From Basidiobolus meristosporus CBS 931.73 (taxonomy: Eukaryota > Basidiobolomycota > Basidiobolomycetes > Basidiobolales > Basidiobolaceae), in assembly GCA_002104905.1 (NCBI GenBank), contig MCFE01000208.1, positions 1 to 64,000 of the forward strand: 64,000 bases of DNA. The letters run 5' to 3'. The notes under the pieces were generated by a model that saw only the letters and a program-made list of their open reading frames with translations, was not told where the DNA came from and searched no databases. A program made the translations under genes and the position numbers. Of the stretch, positions 21,945 to 32,401 are shown piece by piece. Within the stretch, counting starts at the first letter, position 1. The number at the start of each line of letters is the position of its first letter.

Positions 21945-23984
21945 CTGATTCGAGTGACGGGAAGAGGATAAGGATTCAAAGGGAAAGACTATAGCTCAGA
22001 AGTTCGTCATGCACAACTTCCAAGCGTACCAGAGCCAAATATATATCCACTTGGATGATCGACTTCAGGTTTGCCCCGATCACCCACTGATGCCAAAAAT
22101 GTTTGATCGTGTAACGAATTCTGAAGAATTTAATGTTATGCACCTTTTCCATTTTGGCTTGGCACGCTTAAACCCACAATCCTTATCACGGTGGGGTACC
22201 AGGTATTGATCGCTCCGCTACGTTTGAGATTTGGAATTAGAATACCGAACACCGAATCCCAATCTCTATTCTGCTGTCGCACAAATATGGCTCAACCTAG
22301 AAATCATCAGGAAACTCAAAATAAAATCCATCTATATGACATAAAGATCGTGCCATCATCGTCATTTGCCAGGAGTGATTCTGAGGGCATTTCCGAAAAC
22401 GATCCAATGGCAACCCCAATAGGATACCTCCCAAGCTTTGTACTCCCTTCAGAGGCTGGATCTCATGAATCCATAAATCCCCATTTAATAGAATAGCGGA
22501 GAATGGAAGCGATCCGAGTGGTCTCTTGAGGATCTAAGCCCATTTCCAATAACCTGCTTACCCAAATGTTGTTACTGAGCAAATAGGTGCCCACCTTCAG
22601 AGTAACGTATGGTCTGTGCGAGAATGGTCAAGTACAGAGTGGCGGATCTATTGAGGTAATTAGCTGAATCCAACAGCTACATTCCAGTTGGTGCGCCGTG
22701 CATCCGAAGGAGTGCAAAGCAGTATCAAACGCTGCGTTCGCAACTGCTCAGATGCCTGCTGCTGTCGTCCAGGATGGCTATTAGCATATATCCTGGACGG
22801 AGCGAAGCTAATAATATGCGCTATTTGGCAGCTTTCCTTTTCTTGAGTGTTCAAGCAAAAGCCTTAAACAAGTTTGGATCTCTTCAACGCATCCTGGAAC
22901 TTTCCACCCGATCATCCATTATACTTGTCTGTGTTTTGGTGTTTTCGCCAAACCTAAAACAGGCACCAACAAGTGAAGCCAAGGGCATTATCAGGTTGAG
23001 GTAGCACATTACATGTAGTGATCGACGACTCTTTAGCAGGGCTATAGTAGCCCCGATCAGGTGTGTCGCCACTATTCCAGTTATATCCAGGATTCAATTT
23101 CAACCATTCTCTACATTGTCCACACATGGTGGGGGGATGTTCGCTTATGGGGAATAGGCCAAACCAACCAGGATTCTCACCTCAGTATCCCCATAGTTAT
23201 ACTGATCGGTTTTTCTAAACCTAACTTAAAGCAACAATACACACTTGATTGCTACCCTAGCCTGGCCATAATGATATTTCTGTCCCACAGGGTTGCAGAC
23301 AACGTCACTTTGCATTTGCCTCAAATCCTATATGGTTTATAGTTGACTACTCCTGGAAATTCTACTTACACCAATACTATTAAAACTGAAGCTGCACCTT
23401 CAAAATCTATGCAGGTTAATGTACTGACTGAAGTTCTCAAACCTAAGCTCAGTTGGAGGTTAGGGTCAGGAAGACTTGGTTAGTTGGAAATTGCTAGGCA
23501 TGGCTCCAGGCCTACCTCAAGTAATAAATACTTGGATTTCATGGTCTATGGTCTGAGCCTAGAAAGCCACCTTAACCTAATGAATATGGAGTATATGTTG
23601 ACTTGTGATATGTTCCAAATTGGCATTGATGGACGGGGCCATGAGTTTAAATATGAATATGGCTCACACTTCTCAATTTCCTACAACACCCATGTTCTCA
23701 TGTTCAGAATGGAGGTTAATTGGATTCGAGGCTATGGGCATTTGAAGATACTTATTTGGGTCATCACATAGCCATCTTTGGATTGCAATACATGATTTCG
23801 TTTGGATGGGCAACTCGAGTTGAAGCCTATAATTGGTTTGGAAATTGGCTTAGTATACTTGCGCCAAACGATTGATTACACTGGTTAAATTAAATTGAAA
23901 GGACGGCGTTTAATGAGCTAATATACAGGTGAAAAAGGCTACCAACCGCTCTTGTAGAATAAGCGTTTCAACACTTTGGAAAAA
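21945..23984. other. Intergenic DNA with one possible tiny frame
   Basis: An ATG-initiated frame at 22287-22496 encodes 69 residues rich in Ser, Pro and Glu with no known domain; it is too short to support as a gene. Otherwise nothing recognised in about 2 kb. Confidence 0.45.
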
Positions 23985-25411
23985 ATGGCGAAGCCAACCT
24001 TACCTCGTACTAAATACAAGCTTTTCTCTCGTTCATATCTGCTTTCTTGCGGATGCAGAGCGCTCACATTAACTCTCTCCCTTGTCATTCTGATTGTTAT
24101 CGTGACGCTTATCAAGTACCATGCCACTCCCACCACTGACGACTACTCCAAGGTCACTTTTGACTGGAAGGTTGACCCTACAAAATACCTAAGGCCATAT
24201 AACTCCACTTTTGGAACATACAACATTCTACTGGATGGGCACACACATACCGTGTACTCAGACGGGAAGCTGACCCCAGAGCAAATCATTCAACTTTCAA
24301 TAGGTAAACTCGAGTAACGTTGGGATGAGGGTTCAAGTGTGCTGAAATATGCCTTTCTCTAGCCAATGGGTATAATGCCGTCGTTGTTTCGGACCACAAC
24401 ACCATTAAAGGTGGTTTGGAGGCTCAAAGAATTGCTCTTGAAAAATACCCCAATCAAATTGTGGTTATACCTGCCCAAGAATACAGGTATTTGTTATACT
24501 TCTCTTAATCCTGAACACTTTATTGACTCTGAGCGTTGGGGTTTTTCAGTTCATGCCGTATCCACATGAACTTTCTAAATATCAACGAGACCGTTCCGTT
24601 TGGACCGCCTTTCCCCACCAATGAAGATTTACGAAAAACTATAGATCGTGTCCACGAGCTAGGAGGCTTGGTGGTGGTCAATCATATACCATGGTCAAAT
24701 ACAACTACATATGGGTATCAGGTAGCTACACTTCCCGACCATCCCTCACGAGAAGAACTGATGGATTTGGGTGTTGATGGGATCGAAATAATCAATGGCA
24801 ACACATTTGATTACCAAAGCATTGAATTCATGAACGAACATCCTGGGCGTTTCTTTGCTATCACCGGTGGGGACGTCCACTATCCCGATGCTGCCTATGC
24901 TTGGACAACAGTGAACGTAGCCAACTTTACGGCTGGTGCGGTTATAAATGAGCTGAAAAACCGCAGAACATCTTTTCTATTCGACCCAACAGGCACTCGG
25001 CCGCGCGTTTATGCACCTATTAACCCGGCGTTTGAAAGAGTGGCGCCGTTGGTGTACTTGGGAGAGTACTTTGGGAATTTCTATGACGATAACCGCGGGA
25101 TGTATTCATTCCAAGGAAGCTTTTGTCAGCCTTCACAGTTTACCGTGTACAGATCGATGTTTGGATACTTCGTCCTCTATGTATTAGTTTTCTTCTTAGG
25201 ATTTGAAGTGATTCGGGCTGGAGTCATAGCAGGAGCAGTATTTAGTGGAAACAAGATCAAGAGCTGGTATCGTAGACGCAAACATAGAAGTGCTCCGATC
25301 ATCGAGGGTCGCACTCATGACTCGCTCTTAAACAACCCAGAGGCCTCAAAATCCCCCACCACCCTGACCTCCGCGCCCAACTCGCAGCTCTCCCCCGAAC
25401 AGAGAGTCTAG
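23985..25411 (+). CDS. Membrane-anchored PHP-domain metal-dependent hydrolase (434 aa)
   Basis: Exons 23985-24303, 24363-24486 and 24550-25411 close in phase at 434 codons. The PHP fold is a metal-dependent phosphoesterase family. Motifs seen: LLDGHTHTVYSDGKLTPEQ (HxH plus Asp metal site), AVVVSDHNT (second-motif DHN), PAQEYSSCRIHMN (Glu/His), VVNHIPW and TGGDVHYPDA (late Asp/His motif). A strong N-terminal membrane segment lies at about residues 25-45 (LTLTLSLVILIVIVTLI). A second lies near the C-terminus (FGYFVLYVLVFFLGFEVI), followed by a basic and Ser/Thr/Pro-rich tail. The catalytic domain would therefore lie on one membrane face between two anchors. The physiological substrate is unknown; residue conservation suggests an active enzyme. 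Confidence 0.8.
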
Positions 25412-28245
25412 CAACAAGATACACTCTATCCCAGTAGTTACCCACACCATCCTTAATACTCTTGTGAAATATCCTGACTGCTCAGTAAAAAACGATGCAT
25501 CCTTGGCTAACAGCCAAGGGATTAAATGGCTTACGGTTGGCTAATCATAATAACTTGTGAATCCAAAACTACATCTCCTGGGGCGCAATCAACCCGTTGG
25601 CAAACCATACTATTGCTACAACCCATGCGCACTCAACCCCCAACCCCAACCCTAACCCTAGATGTTGGTGCTTGATCTCCTGAATTACCCTCAGCTCAAC
25701 TGTAATAAATTCCTGAATGGGCATGATTGAAGCAATAGAGCGAGCGAGCTTGATTGGTGCGGAGAGTATATTACTTGATGTTCAAACCGCATATTTCCAA
25801 GTAGAAAGTATTGTATACAGGAACACCGTTGTGTCAAGCCTAAAATACCACCAACCCTTGGCGCAATTAACCATTTGCTACCCACCCTTGTTGACGGAAT
25901 AATGAATGCTCAGACATGAGCATGGGAATCACCAATGCATATACTTAATTATGGCCACATGCTTAGTTTAATGCAAGTATTGAATAAATCTCTACGGTGA
26001 ATCAGTCCCGGTATAGATAATGAAGGATAACATGACTCGGGAAGCCAACGGATGATGTAGAATATGCAGAACCTGGGGCCCGGGTGTTTTGTTCAATTGT
26101 AAAAACAAGCATGTCAGTTAGGATTACACCAATCGAGAATACGAGAGGCCCTCTGGCCGTCCGTTGTTGCTCAACCTGCACCTAAAAAACATTCCCATCC
26201 ATCAGCTTCTGGGAACAGGCAGTCTGTCCCCTGATTGGGTCATCACGCATCGCAATCTTCTCAGGAAGCCATCTCGGTACTATTTAGCGCCGAACCTACC
26301 CGTTTGGAACAATGGCATGGTGTTTGTAAGAAACGGAATACTGCATGTAAACGTGATGATGAGCGCTCTCGTCCACAAGTAGACTTCGTTTGAGCCTTTT
26401 TAGGGCGGTTCCTGTACTGGTCATGTCCAGCAAGAAAGCTTAGTTGGAATTTTAATCATCTGAGTCAGTGGAGCCACAGCATACATACAGACCGGCCAAT
26501 GGCAGCGGGTCGCCTCAGGGATAGATGACTACCCTCATCAAAAGCTTTGGATTTCCAAGTCAGATGGCAGCGGGATAGGATCCATTATTAGAGAGCTCCA
26601 GATCCTGAACCGGAAAATACAGGTTTTGAGTTTGATATTGGGGTTTGAAGGATACACAAACCTAAATTTGACAACTGGACTCATCACATCATTTCTGGGG
26701 TGCGGGATCACTCTCCTTGGATTTGTATGAGAAATATATCAGCGATAATCAAGCATTGCGACCACGAAATCAACGCTGTTAGCTAGCTGTATTACCTCCG
26801 AGTCGACAAATCCCATGATTACTCGTGAACGCACCATAATTACATGCAGGCACGAGATGGAATCAGCGAAGATCTAGAATGTCTGATTCACTCACTTGGG
26901 GTAGGTGTGGGTCAACTGAGTTTGCGTATCAATGTTTCACGGCGTAGGAGTGCACTTGATTTGACGCCCACATGCGGTACCGTTGACAATACCACGAAGG
27001 AAGCCCAGTATTGCTTCGTGCCAGATGGGCCGCTCGTGGACATTGCCATAACGGCCGATCTGCATCGCAGCTCAGCATGGCGAACGGGCGCTGAGCTGAT
27101 TGTTTCCCAAGCGCTGGCAAAAATGCCCAGGCTGCCGTTACCGAGCAAATCACACGCACGTAAGCTAAACTCTGGTTCTCGTGATTGAATTGCGCAACAT
27201 GCATTTAGCTTCACCGCTTTACCAAATCGAGCGCTGCAGAGATTTCCCATTCAGTTGATTTAAGCCGTGCCATTCCAAACCCACTCGACAATGGAGTCGG
27301 TCTGGCGGGCATCGTATTGGCCAGCATGCGATAACTCATCAAGGATAGTGAGATGAGAGTTTGCATCAGCTCGTGGATCGATTTTAATTGCGATTTGTGT
27401 AAATAACTTACGCACGCATCATTCACCTTACGTATTAGGAGATATCGAGGTTTGTTTAACAGAAAACGGGCTAAATTGGTGTCAATTCCCTGTAGTCTTG
27501 AACCGGAGAACAATCCAATAGATCAAGAGTAAGGCTCATTTTGAAGTCGAGTAAATTGGCAAAAATACTTTCTCCTGATTACCTATCAAAGGTGAGGCTG
27601 ACCCGGTTCGTTGTACTCGGTTACTCAGTTCGTTGCTGATGATCTGTATAATTTTCATGTAGATTGTGCACATTTTCAGGCTGGTACAGTCTCTACAATT
27701 TAATCTTTGTACCCTCTTGATATTCCTCAATCTTCCAACTATGATCACTTATATAAGAAGCTGAAAACCTGTAAATTCCTCGAATCTTACTTTTGGATTT
27801 TTCCCTTCCCTTTATAACCGCCAGATTTCCTGTTTGCAACATCATTGAATCTTGGACTTTCCAGCATCAGCATTGACGTTTCCTTTCCTACTTGAAACCT
27901 TACATCTTTTTGTCAATCCAATAACTCGGAATTCTCTTTACCTGTTCCTCCATATTTTCGCGTAGCATTTTCGCGCCAATTTCTTTTGTAAAGATAGCAC
28001 CCTTTTGATCACTACCAACCATTGAACACTATTCGACTCTGCTGAGCAACTTTGACTCCAGCCAACAGACACCCTACCCCAACGCTGATAACATTACATG
28101 GTCAACATTGAGCGACATTACATTTCTCACCCGTCAGGTGCGTATTTGCTCGAATCCTTCAATACTCCAACCCTCGCTAACGAAGTACTCTCCAAAAGAC
28201 GATTTCAGCAAGCACTCGACCAAGAACTTTGCCCAATTTCCATAC
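25412..28245. other. Gene-poor intergenic DNA upstream of the CP2 factor
   Basis: Contains a telomere-like CCCTAA tract (25635-25661). Frames at 26844-27188 (plus) and 26912-27250 (minus) overlap in a GC-richer patch, but neither has a domain or signal peptide, so they are not called. A long pyrimidine-rich leader with TTCCTT/TTCC runs (27770-28090) probably includes the 5' UTR of the CP2 gene. Confidence 0.45.
25635..25661. repeat. Interstitial telomere-like repeat
   Basis: AACCCCCAACCCCAACCC then TAACCCTAG: two clean CCCTAA-type units preceded by degenerate CCCCAA units. CCCTAA/TTAGGG is the common fungal telomere repeat. The tract is too short to be a chromosome end here. Confidence 0.6.
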
Positions 28246-30109
28246 ATGAACACCAATTCACAATATGGGAATTTCCAGCAGCATTTTCAAGGGGTTGATT
28301 CACGGTTGGCGGTTCTTTGTAGCCCTGATGTCCCGCAGATGAGATACTAACCTTTGGAATTCTAGCCACAACATGGTGCATCAGTATAAAGGTGAACCGA
28401 TGTTCTCCGATGCTGGTCAACAACACACTCTACTAGGCCATCACCAAATGCTGAACCAGCACTCACTGCCGTCTGTCACAAATGCGCAGCTGAGCTCTTA
28501 CGGTGCCCCCATGCAGCACCTTAGCAATGGCCATGGAAATCAGCCACAGCACCAAGAGATGCATATGCATCAACATATGGGCCACCCTTCGCAATACAAC
28601 CAGTCCCCTCCACTGGAAAGCCTGTCGAATCAAGAATCCCAATTTGGACTGAATCCTGGTTCACCGCCATCAGGCGTACCAGTAAATTCCAACTCGTATG
28701 TCCCTCCAACTTATTCGTGGTATCTGATCTTATGACTGATCGGTCTTGTTTCCCTGATTGCCAGAAACCTCCGCTTCAATATCAGCCTAGAAGCACAAAC
28801 CGCTGCAGCGCAGCGAGTTGACGAGACTCCATTAACATATTTGAACAAGGGTAATTTACTGAGGGAACCTGCCGTGACGACGGGGAATTAAGATTTGTTC
28901 AACCTCCAGGACACTATTACGCCATTTCACTGTTGGACGGTGAACGTACAGATGCCGATTTAACAAGTACGCTCAGGATGACTTTTCACGATGACGCGCA
29001 TCGAAAGCTTGCTGGGACCTATTGGCAATTCTGGTTTTCCCAGCAGAACTCTCCCAAAACTGCTAGAGCCTTGGATATTGGTATTAGACTACTAGTGATC
29101 TATTTGTGTCGCAGCCATGGTCTAAAAGTGCTTGCTCATTCCAGATAAGGCTGCATCTACGGGGATCAAAAACGTTGAATGTAATTCTTTTGACCGAGTC
29201 TCTTTCCAGTGGAATGGAAGGAAGAGCGCCAAGATTTACGTGAAGTTCAACTGCCTGTCAACCGATTTCTCTCGGATCAAAGGAGTCAAGGGCATACCCT
29301 TGCGAATAACCATGGAGACCAAAACCGAGGACAATAACGTGAGCGCCGAAAAGGCTTTCGCCAAAGTAAAGCTTTTCAGAGATAAGGTGGGTGGGCTCCT
29401 AGTCTTCACGAGATTTTCCCTTGTAATTAAGCATTGTTCACAGGGTGCTGAGAGAAAGAACAAGGATGATCAAAGACACCTTGAAAAGATCTGGGAAAAG
29501 ATGCGAGGCAAACAACAGGATGCCAACCCGCTACTGATGATGTTTGCCCCCGTCACTCAGACCACAGTCTTTGTGGAGACTCCGGCAAAGGATTCCGCCG
29601 ACAATGACGAGGAAATCGTCTTCACAGGCCTCGGTATTGAAGGTGGAGAATCCGATCCAGCTCTATTGGCGAAAAGAAAGCGGCTCGAGGCGATCGGGTC
29701 GGAGTTTTCGGAGAGTATCGGCATAGATCCTACTTACACGCCTCTGGCACGAAAAAAACGGGCTGGTATGTAATTCGTTGAGTACCGCGAACTGCAATTG
29801 CATTGTGTGGAACTAACGGATGTTGGAATTTCAGTGCTCTGCATTTATGTGAAACTAGTAGGTGAGAATGTTCATCGCGCCGTGTATCTCGAGCGTCTTG
29901 TGGTTCAGGATTTGATCCAAAAGTTGACTGATAAAATGGGTATCCCCGCCCAAAACGTGTATTCAGTGGTCCGAGTTACCAGCAAAGGACTACAGGTACG
30001 TGTCGACGATACAGTGATAACTCAGATGAACGATGAGCAAGATATGGAGGTCGAATACGAAAGAGAGGAAGGCAACGAGGACAGCATCACTTTAAAGCTT
30101 AGATTCTAA
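28246..30109 (+). CDS. Grainyhead/CP2-family transcription factor (about 494 aa)
   Basis: Sequence-specific nuclear transcription factor. Exons: 28246-28304 (least certain), 28366-28695, 28765-28850, 28910-29080, 29145-29386, 29444-29765, 29835-30109; phases close. The N-terminus is Gln/His/Ser/Pro-rich, like an activation region. The CP2 DNA-binding domain starts near LRFNISLEAQTAAAQRVDETP and continues through PLTYLNKGHYYAISLLD, MTFHDDAHRK, YWQFWFSQQ and the hallmark FNCLSTDFSRIKGVKGIPLR. The last exon encodes a ubiquitin-like C-terminal domain (VLCIYVKLVGENVHRAVYLE ... SITLKLRF), the usual dimerisation module of GRH/CP2 proteins. The acceptor at 28365 has a strong TACTAAC branch site, so an upstream exon exists. 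ATG 28246 is the in-phase choice but uses a weak GTTGGC donor. In fungi this family has been linked to cell-wall and conidial separation; the role here is unproven. Confidence 0.85.
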
Positions 30110-30981
30110 ATCGCTCCCGCTTGAGTAATTTATATTAACATTTTGACCAGGCCACTATAACATACAAGATGCTCTATACATATGCCATATTGCCCTCCAT
30201 ATACTGTTGTACACATTCACCACCTAATGGTTTCTTCTCTTTCAATATATCTTCCAATATCCCTAGCCTTCGCCCTTAATTGGCGGTCCGATTGGGCATA
30301 CTAACATCACTTCGAAATTGTGTACATAACATAGTTGATTCTATTATAATTTCCCTAACCCCTAATAAACCTCTGCTGATACGGTACATGCTGGACTACC
30401 CTGACCCTTGTGATCCCCGACTCAACCTGAAAACAGCCAGTGAGTACCGTGCTTGAGTGCTGCTGTACGCAATCTTGTAAAGATCACTGCGACGGTGGTA
30501 CTGTGAAATAGTTTGATTGGGACTGTGATGAGAACCCAAGCCGTATCACGAAATGTCAATATATCAACTGAATGAGCTAATCCAACATTCAGGTTTGAAC
30601 ACGTTTCGCTCCAACCTTTTGAATATGGATCTCAAGATGCCGGTTTGGTTGGGAGCCGTGCATGTGTTTGTGATTGTTATCAGCCGCATCGATCTTCCCA
30701 CTTGCCTATAACCGCTGATGCCTAGTGGAACCTCAGTCCTATCGAAAATGCCCCCAGATGAAACTGAGATCTGATGTGTTTCCCACCATGCACTTGGCTG
30801 ACGGATGTTCCATCTGTGGATCTAGAGAAGGTTCATTCTGATGTAAGAATTGGACCTGATGATCCGGGATCAAGTGGCCTTGGACGAAAATAGGCGTGCT
30901 TGCAAGGGAAGGATCACACAAGATGCCATTGGCGAGGGAATGTTATGGCAAGACTCGTTTATTTCAACTTCAGCATTGATT
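30110..30981. other. Convergent intergenic region
   Basis: 3' regions of the CP2 gene (plus) and the collagen-like gene (minus) face each other here. AATAAA occurs near 30364. No gene recognised. Confidence 0.5.
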
Positions 30982-31686
30982 TTAACCAAGGAAAGAGAGA
31001 CCCTTTTTTAGAATGCTATACCCGTAGCCCCCAAGTCTTCTGAAGAACCCAGGCCTAGGCTTGTCTTCCTTTGGCGGGTCATAGCTTGAGGGTAGTTGAT
31101 ATGTGTAATCGTTAATATATGTGTGATTTTGAGGGATGTAGATGATTGGGTTGTTTCTCCAATTCATAAACTTATATTCCTCCTCTTCTGATGGACCCCC
31201 ATACCCTGCAGGGAACGGCTGCGGTTTTTGGGGCGGTATGAAATACCCACCACCTGGATAGCCCCCATTAGGCCCTGGGTAGCCACCGTTTGGTCCAGGA
31301 TATCCACCATTAGGGCCTGGATAACCGCCATTAGGTCCCGGAGGTCCCGGGTACCCGCGGCCTGGTCCCGGATAGCCACCATTAGGACCTGGATAGCCAC
31401 GGTTTGGTCCTGGATAACCACGGTTTGGTCCCGGATAGCCACCATTAGGCCCCGGGTATCCATTCGGAGCTGGATATCCACCAACTAGCGGAACATTGTA
31501 AGGGTTGAACCCATTCCCTTTTGCGTAACCAGGCTTGTTCACTGGACCTAAATAACCGGGCTGACCGTTCATTTGGAAAGTCTCTCCGCCAAGACCATAT
31601 CTTGGAATGCCATAGGGTCCGTCGGCATCCGACATACCCAACAGAACAATAAGGCCAATAAGGAAGCTAATCTTCTCCAGGAACAT
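30982..31686 (-). CDS. Secreted collagen-like Gly-Tyr-Pro repeat protein (234 aa)
   Basis: Single exon. The N-terminus MFLEKISFLIGLIVLLGMSDA is a good signal peptide. The mature protein starts with a Gly/Tyr/Pro region, then carries about ten tandem 7-residue GGYPGPN / RGYPGPN units (about residues 75-140) encoded by 21-bp repeats, with one GPP interruption. A unique acidic/aromatic part follows (SEEEEYKFMNWRNNPIIYIP) and then a basic C-terminus with a Gly/Leu end. It is not strict collagen Gly-X-Y. Such secreted repeats suggest a wall, matrix or adhesive role, but this is inference from composition. A TATA-like GATAAAAAG lies about 50 bp upstream (31734-31742). It is unrelated in sequence to the 5-9 kb glycine-rich array. 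Confidence 0.75.
   Translation of the reverse strand: MFLEKISFLIGLIVLLGMSDADGPYGIPRYGLGGETFQMNGQPGYLGPVNKPGYAKGNGFNPYNVPLVGGYPAPNGYPGPNGGYPGPNRGYPGPNRGYPGPNGGYPGPGRGYPGPPGPNGGYPGPNGGYPGPNGGYPGPNGGYPGGGYFIPPQKPQPFPAGYGGPSEEEEYKFMNWRNNPIIYIPQNHTYINDYTYQLPSSYDPPKEDKPRPGFFRRLGGYGYSILKKGLSFLG
31240..31470 (-). repeat. 21-bp tandem repeats encoding GGYPGPN units
   Basis: In-frame direct repeats inside the collagen-like gene. Units alternate between Gly-Gly-Tyr and Arg-Gly-Tyr starts; one longer unit contains GPPGPN. Confidence 0.75.
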
Positions 31687-32401
31687 AGCGACTTGACAAA
31701 CGAACGGGGTGAAATGGATTCCTTTCCATGAACCTTTTTATCGCCTGACCGCTGGTGAATTCCAAACGGTGTAATAGAATGAAACACTTCAGTGTGCAGA
31801 TCTCAAACGAGAGACCTGTTGTAGTTGCAACACCCGCATTAAAATCGGCGAGTGTGGCTCCAGACTGATCAATACATTGAATTTAATTTACAAGAAATGT
31901 CTGAACCCTCTGAACACGCTCTCCTCGTGATTTTTGAGGAGAGAGCTCTAAAAGATCCAATTAAATCTATTGTACGGGAATCACACAACCTTCATAAGAA
32001 GTCGCGAAGGTCGTGTACTTTATGTACAAAAAGTAGATACTGTCACATTGTTGAGGGCGATGGTTTATATTGTGGATTTCATCTCCGCTGATATTATGGG
32101 ATTTCCAGAATTTTGGTGAATGGCTTACTACATCCTCAATCATCGAGGAGGTGTTGGGCCAACAGCAATTGGCAGCCGATTGGGTCACCGTGTACATCGA
32201 GTCAATTGGTGTTCATATTCATATTGGTAAAGAATCTTATTAAATAATGGTTGAATTTCACAGAGCAGAATTACATATTGTTGAAGAGGCAAGTGCCATT
32301 AGTTCGTAAATCACAAATCTCGGTCCTCGTCAAACGTATCCAAGATCGCAGGTCGAGTATAGTAACAACCGCATACACTCTCTTGGCCAGACAGATTTTT
32401 T
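31687..32401. other. Intergenic region between two minus-strand genes
   Basis: Promoter of the collagen-like gene and 3' flank of the AKTIP-like gene. A plus-strand 79-codon frame at 31852-32091 has no recognisable product. Confidence 0.5.
31734..31742 (-). promoter_or_regulatory. TATA-like box of the collagen-like gene
   Basis: GATAAAAAG on the minus strand, about 50 bp before ATG 31686. Confidence 0.4.

Noticed and set aside
22287-22496. 69-residue Ser/Pro-rich frame
   Set aside because: Too short, no homology, no promoter or polyadenylation signal; a shared FARSD string with the zinc-finger gene is coincidence.
26844-27250. Overlapping 112-114 codon frames on both strands in a GC-richer patch
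   Set aside because: No domain, signal peptide, promoter or splice evidence; the two strands are mutually exclusive and neither looks protein-like.
31240-31470. Regular 21-bp repeats resembling a CRISPR-like array
   Set aside because: The repeats are contiguous, in frame and encode GGYPGPN units of a secreted eukaryotic protein; there are no unique spacers.
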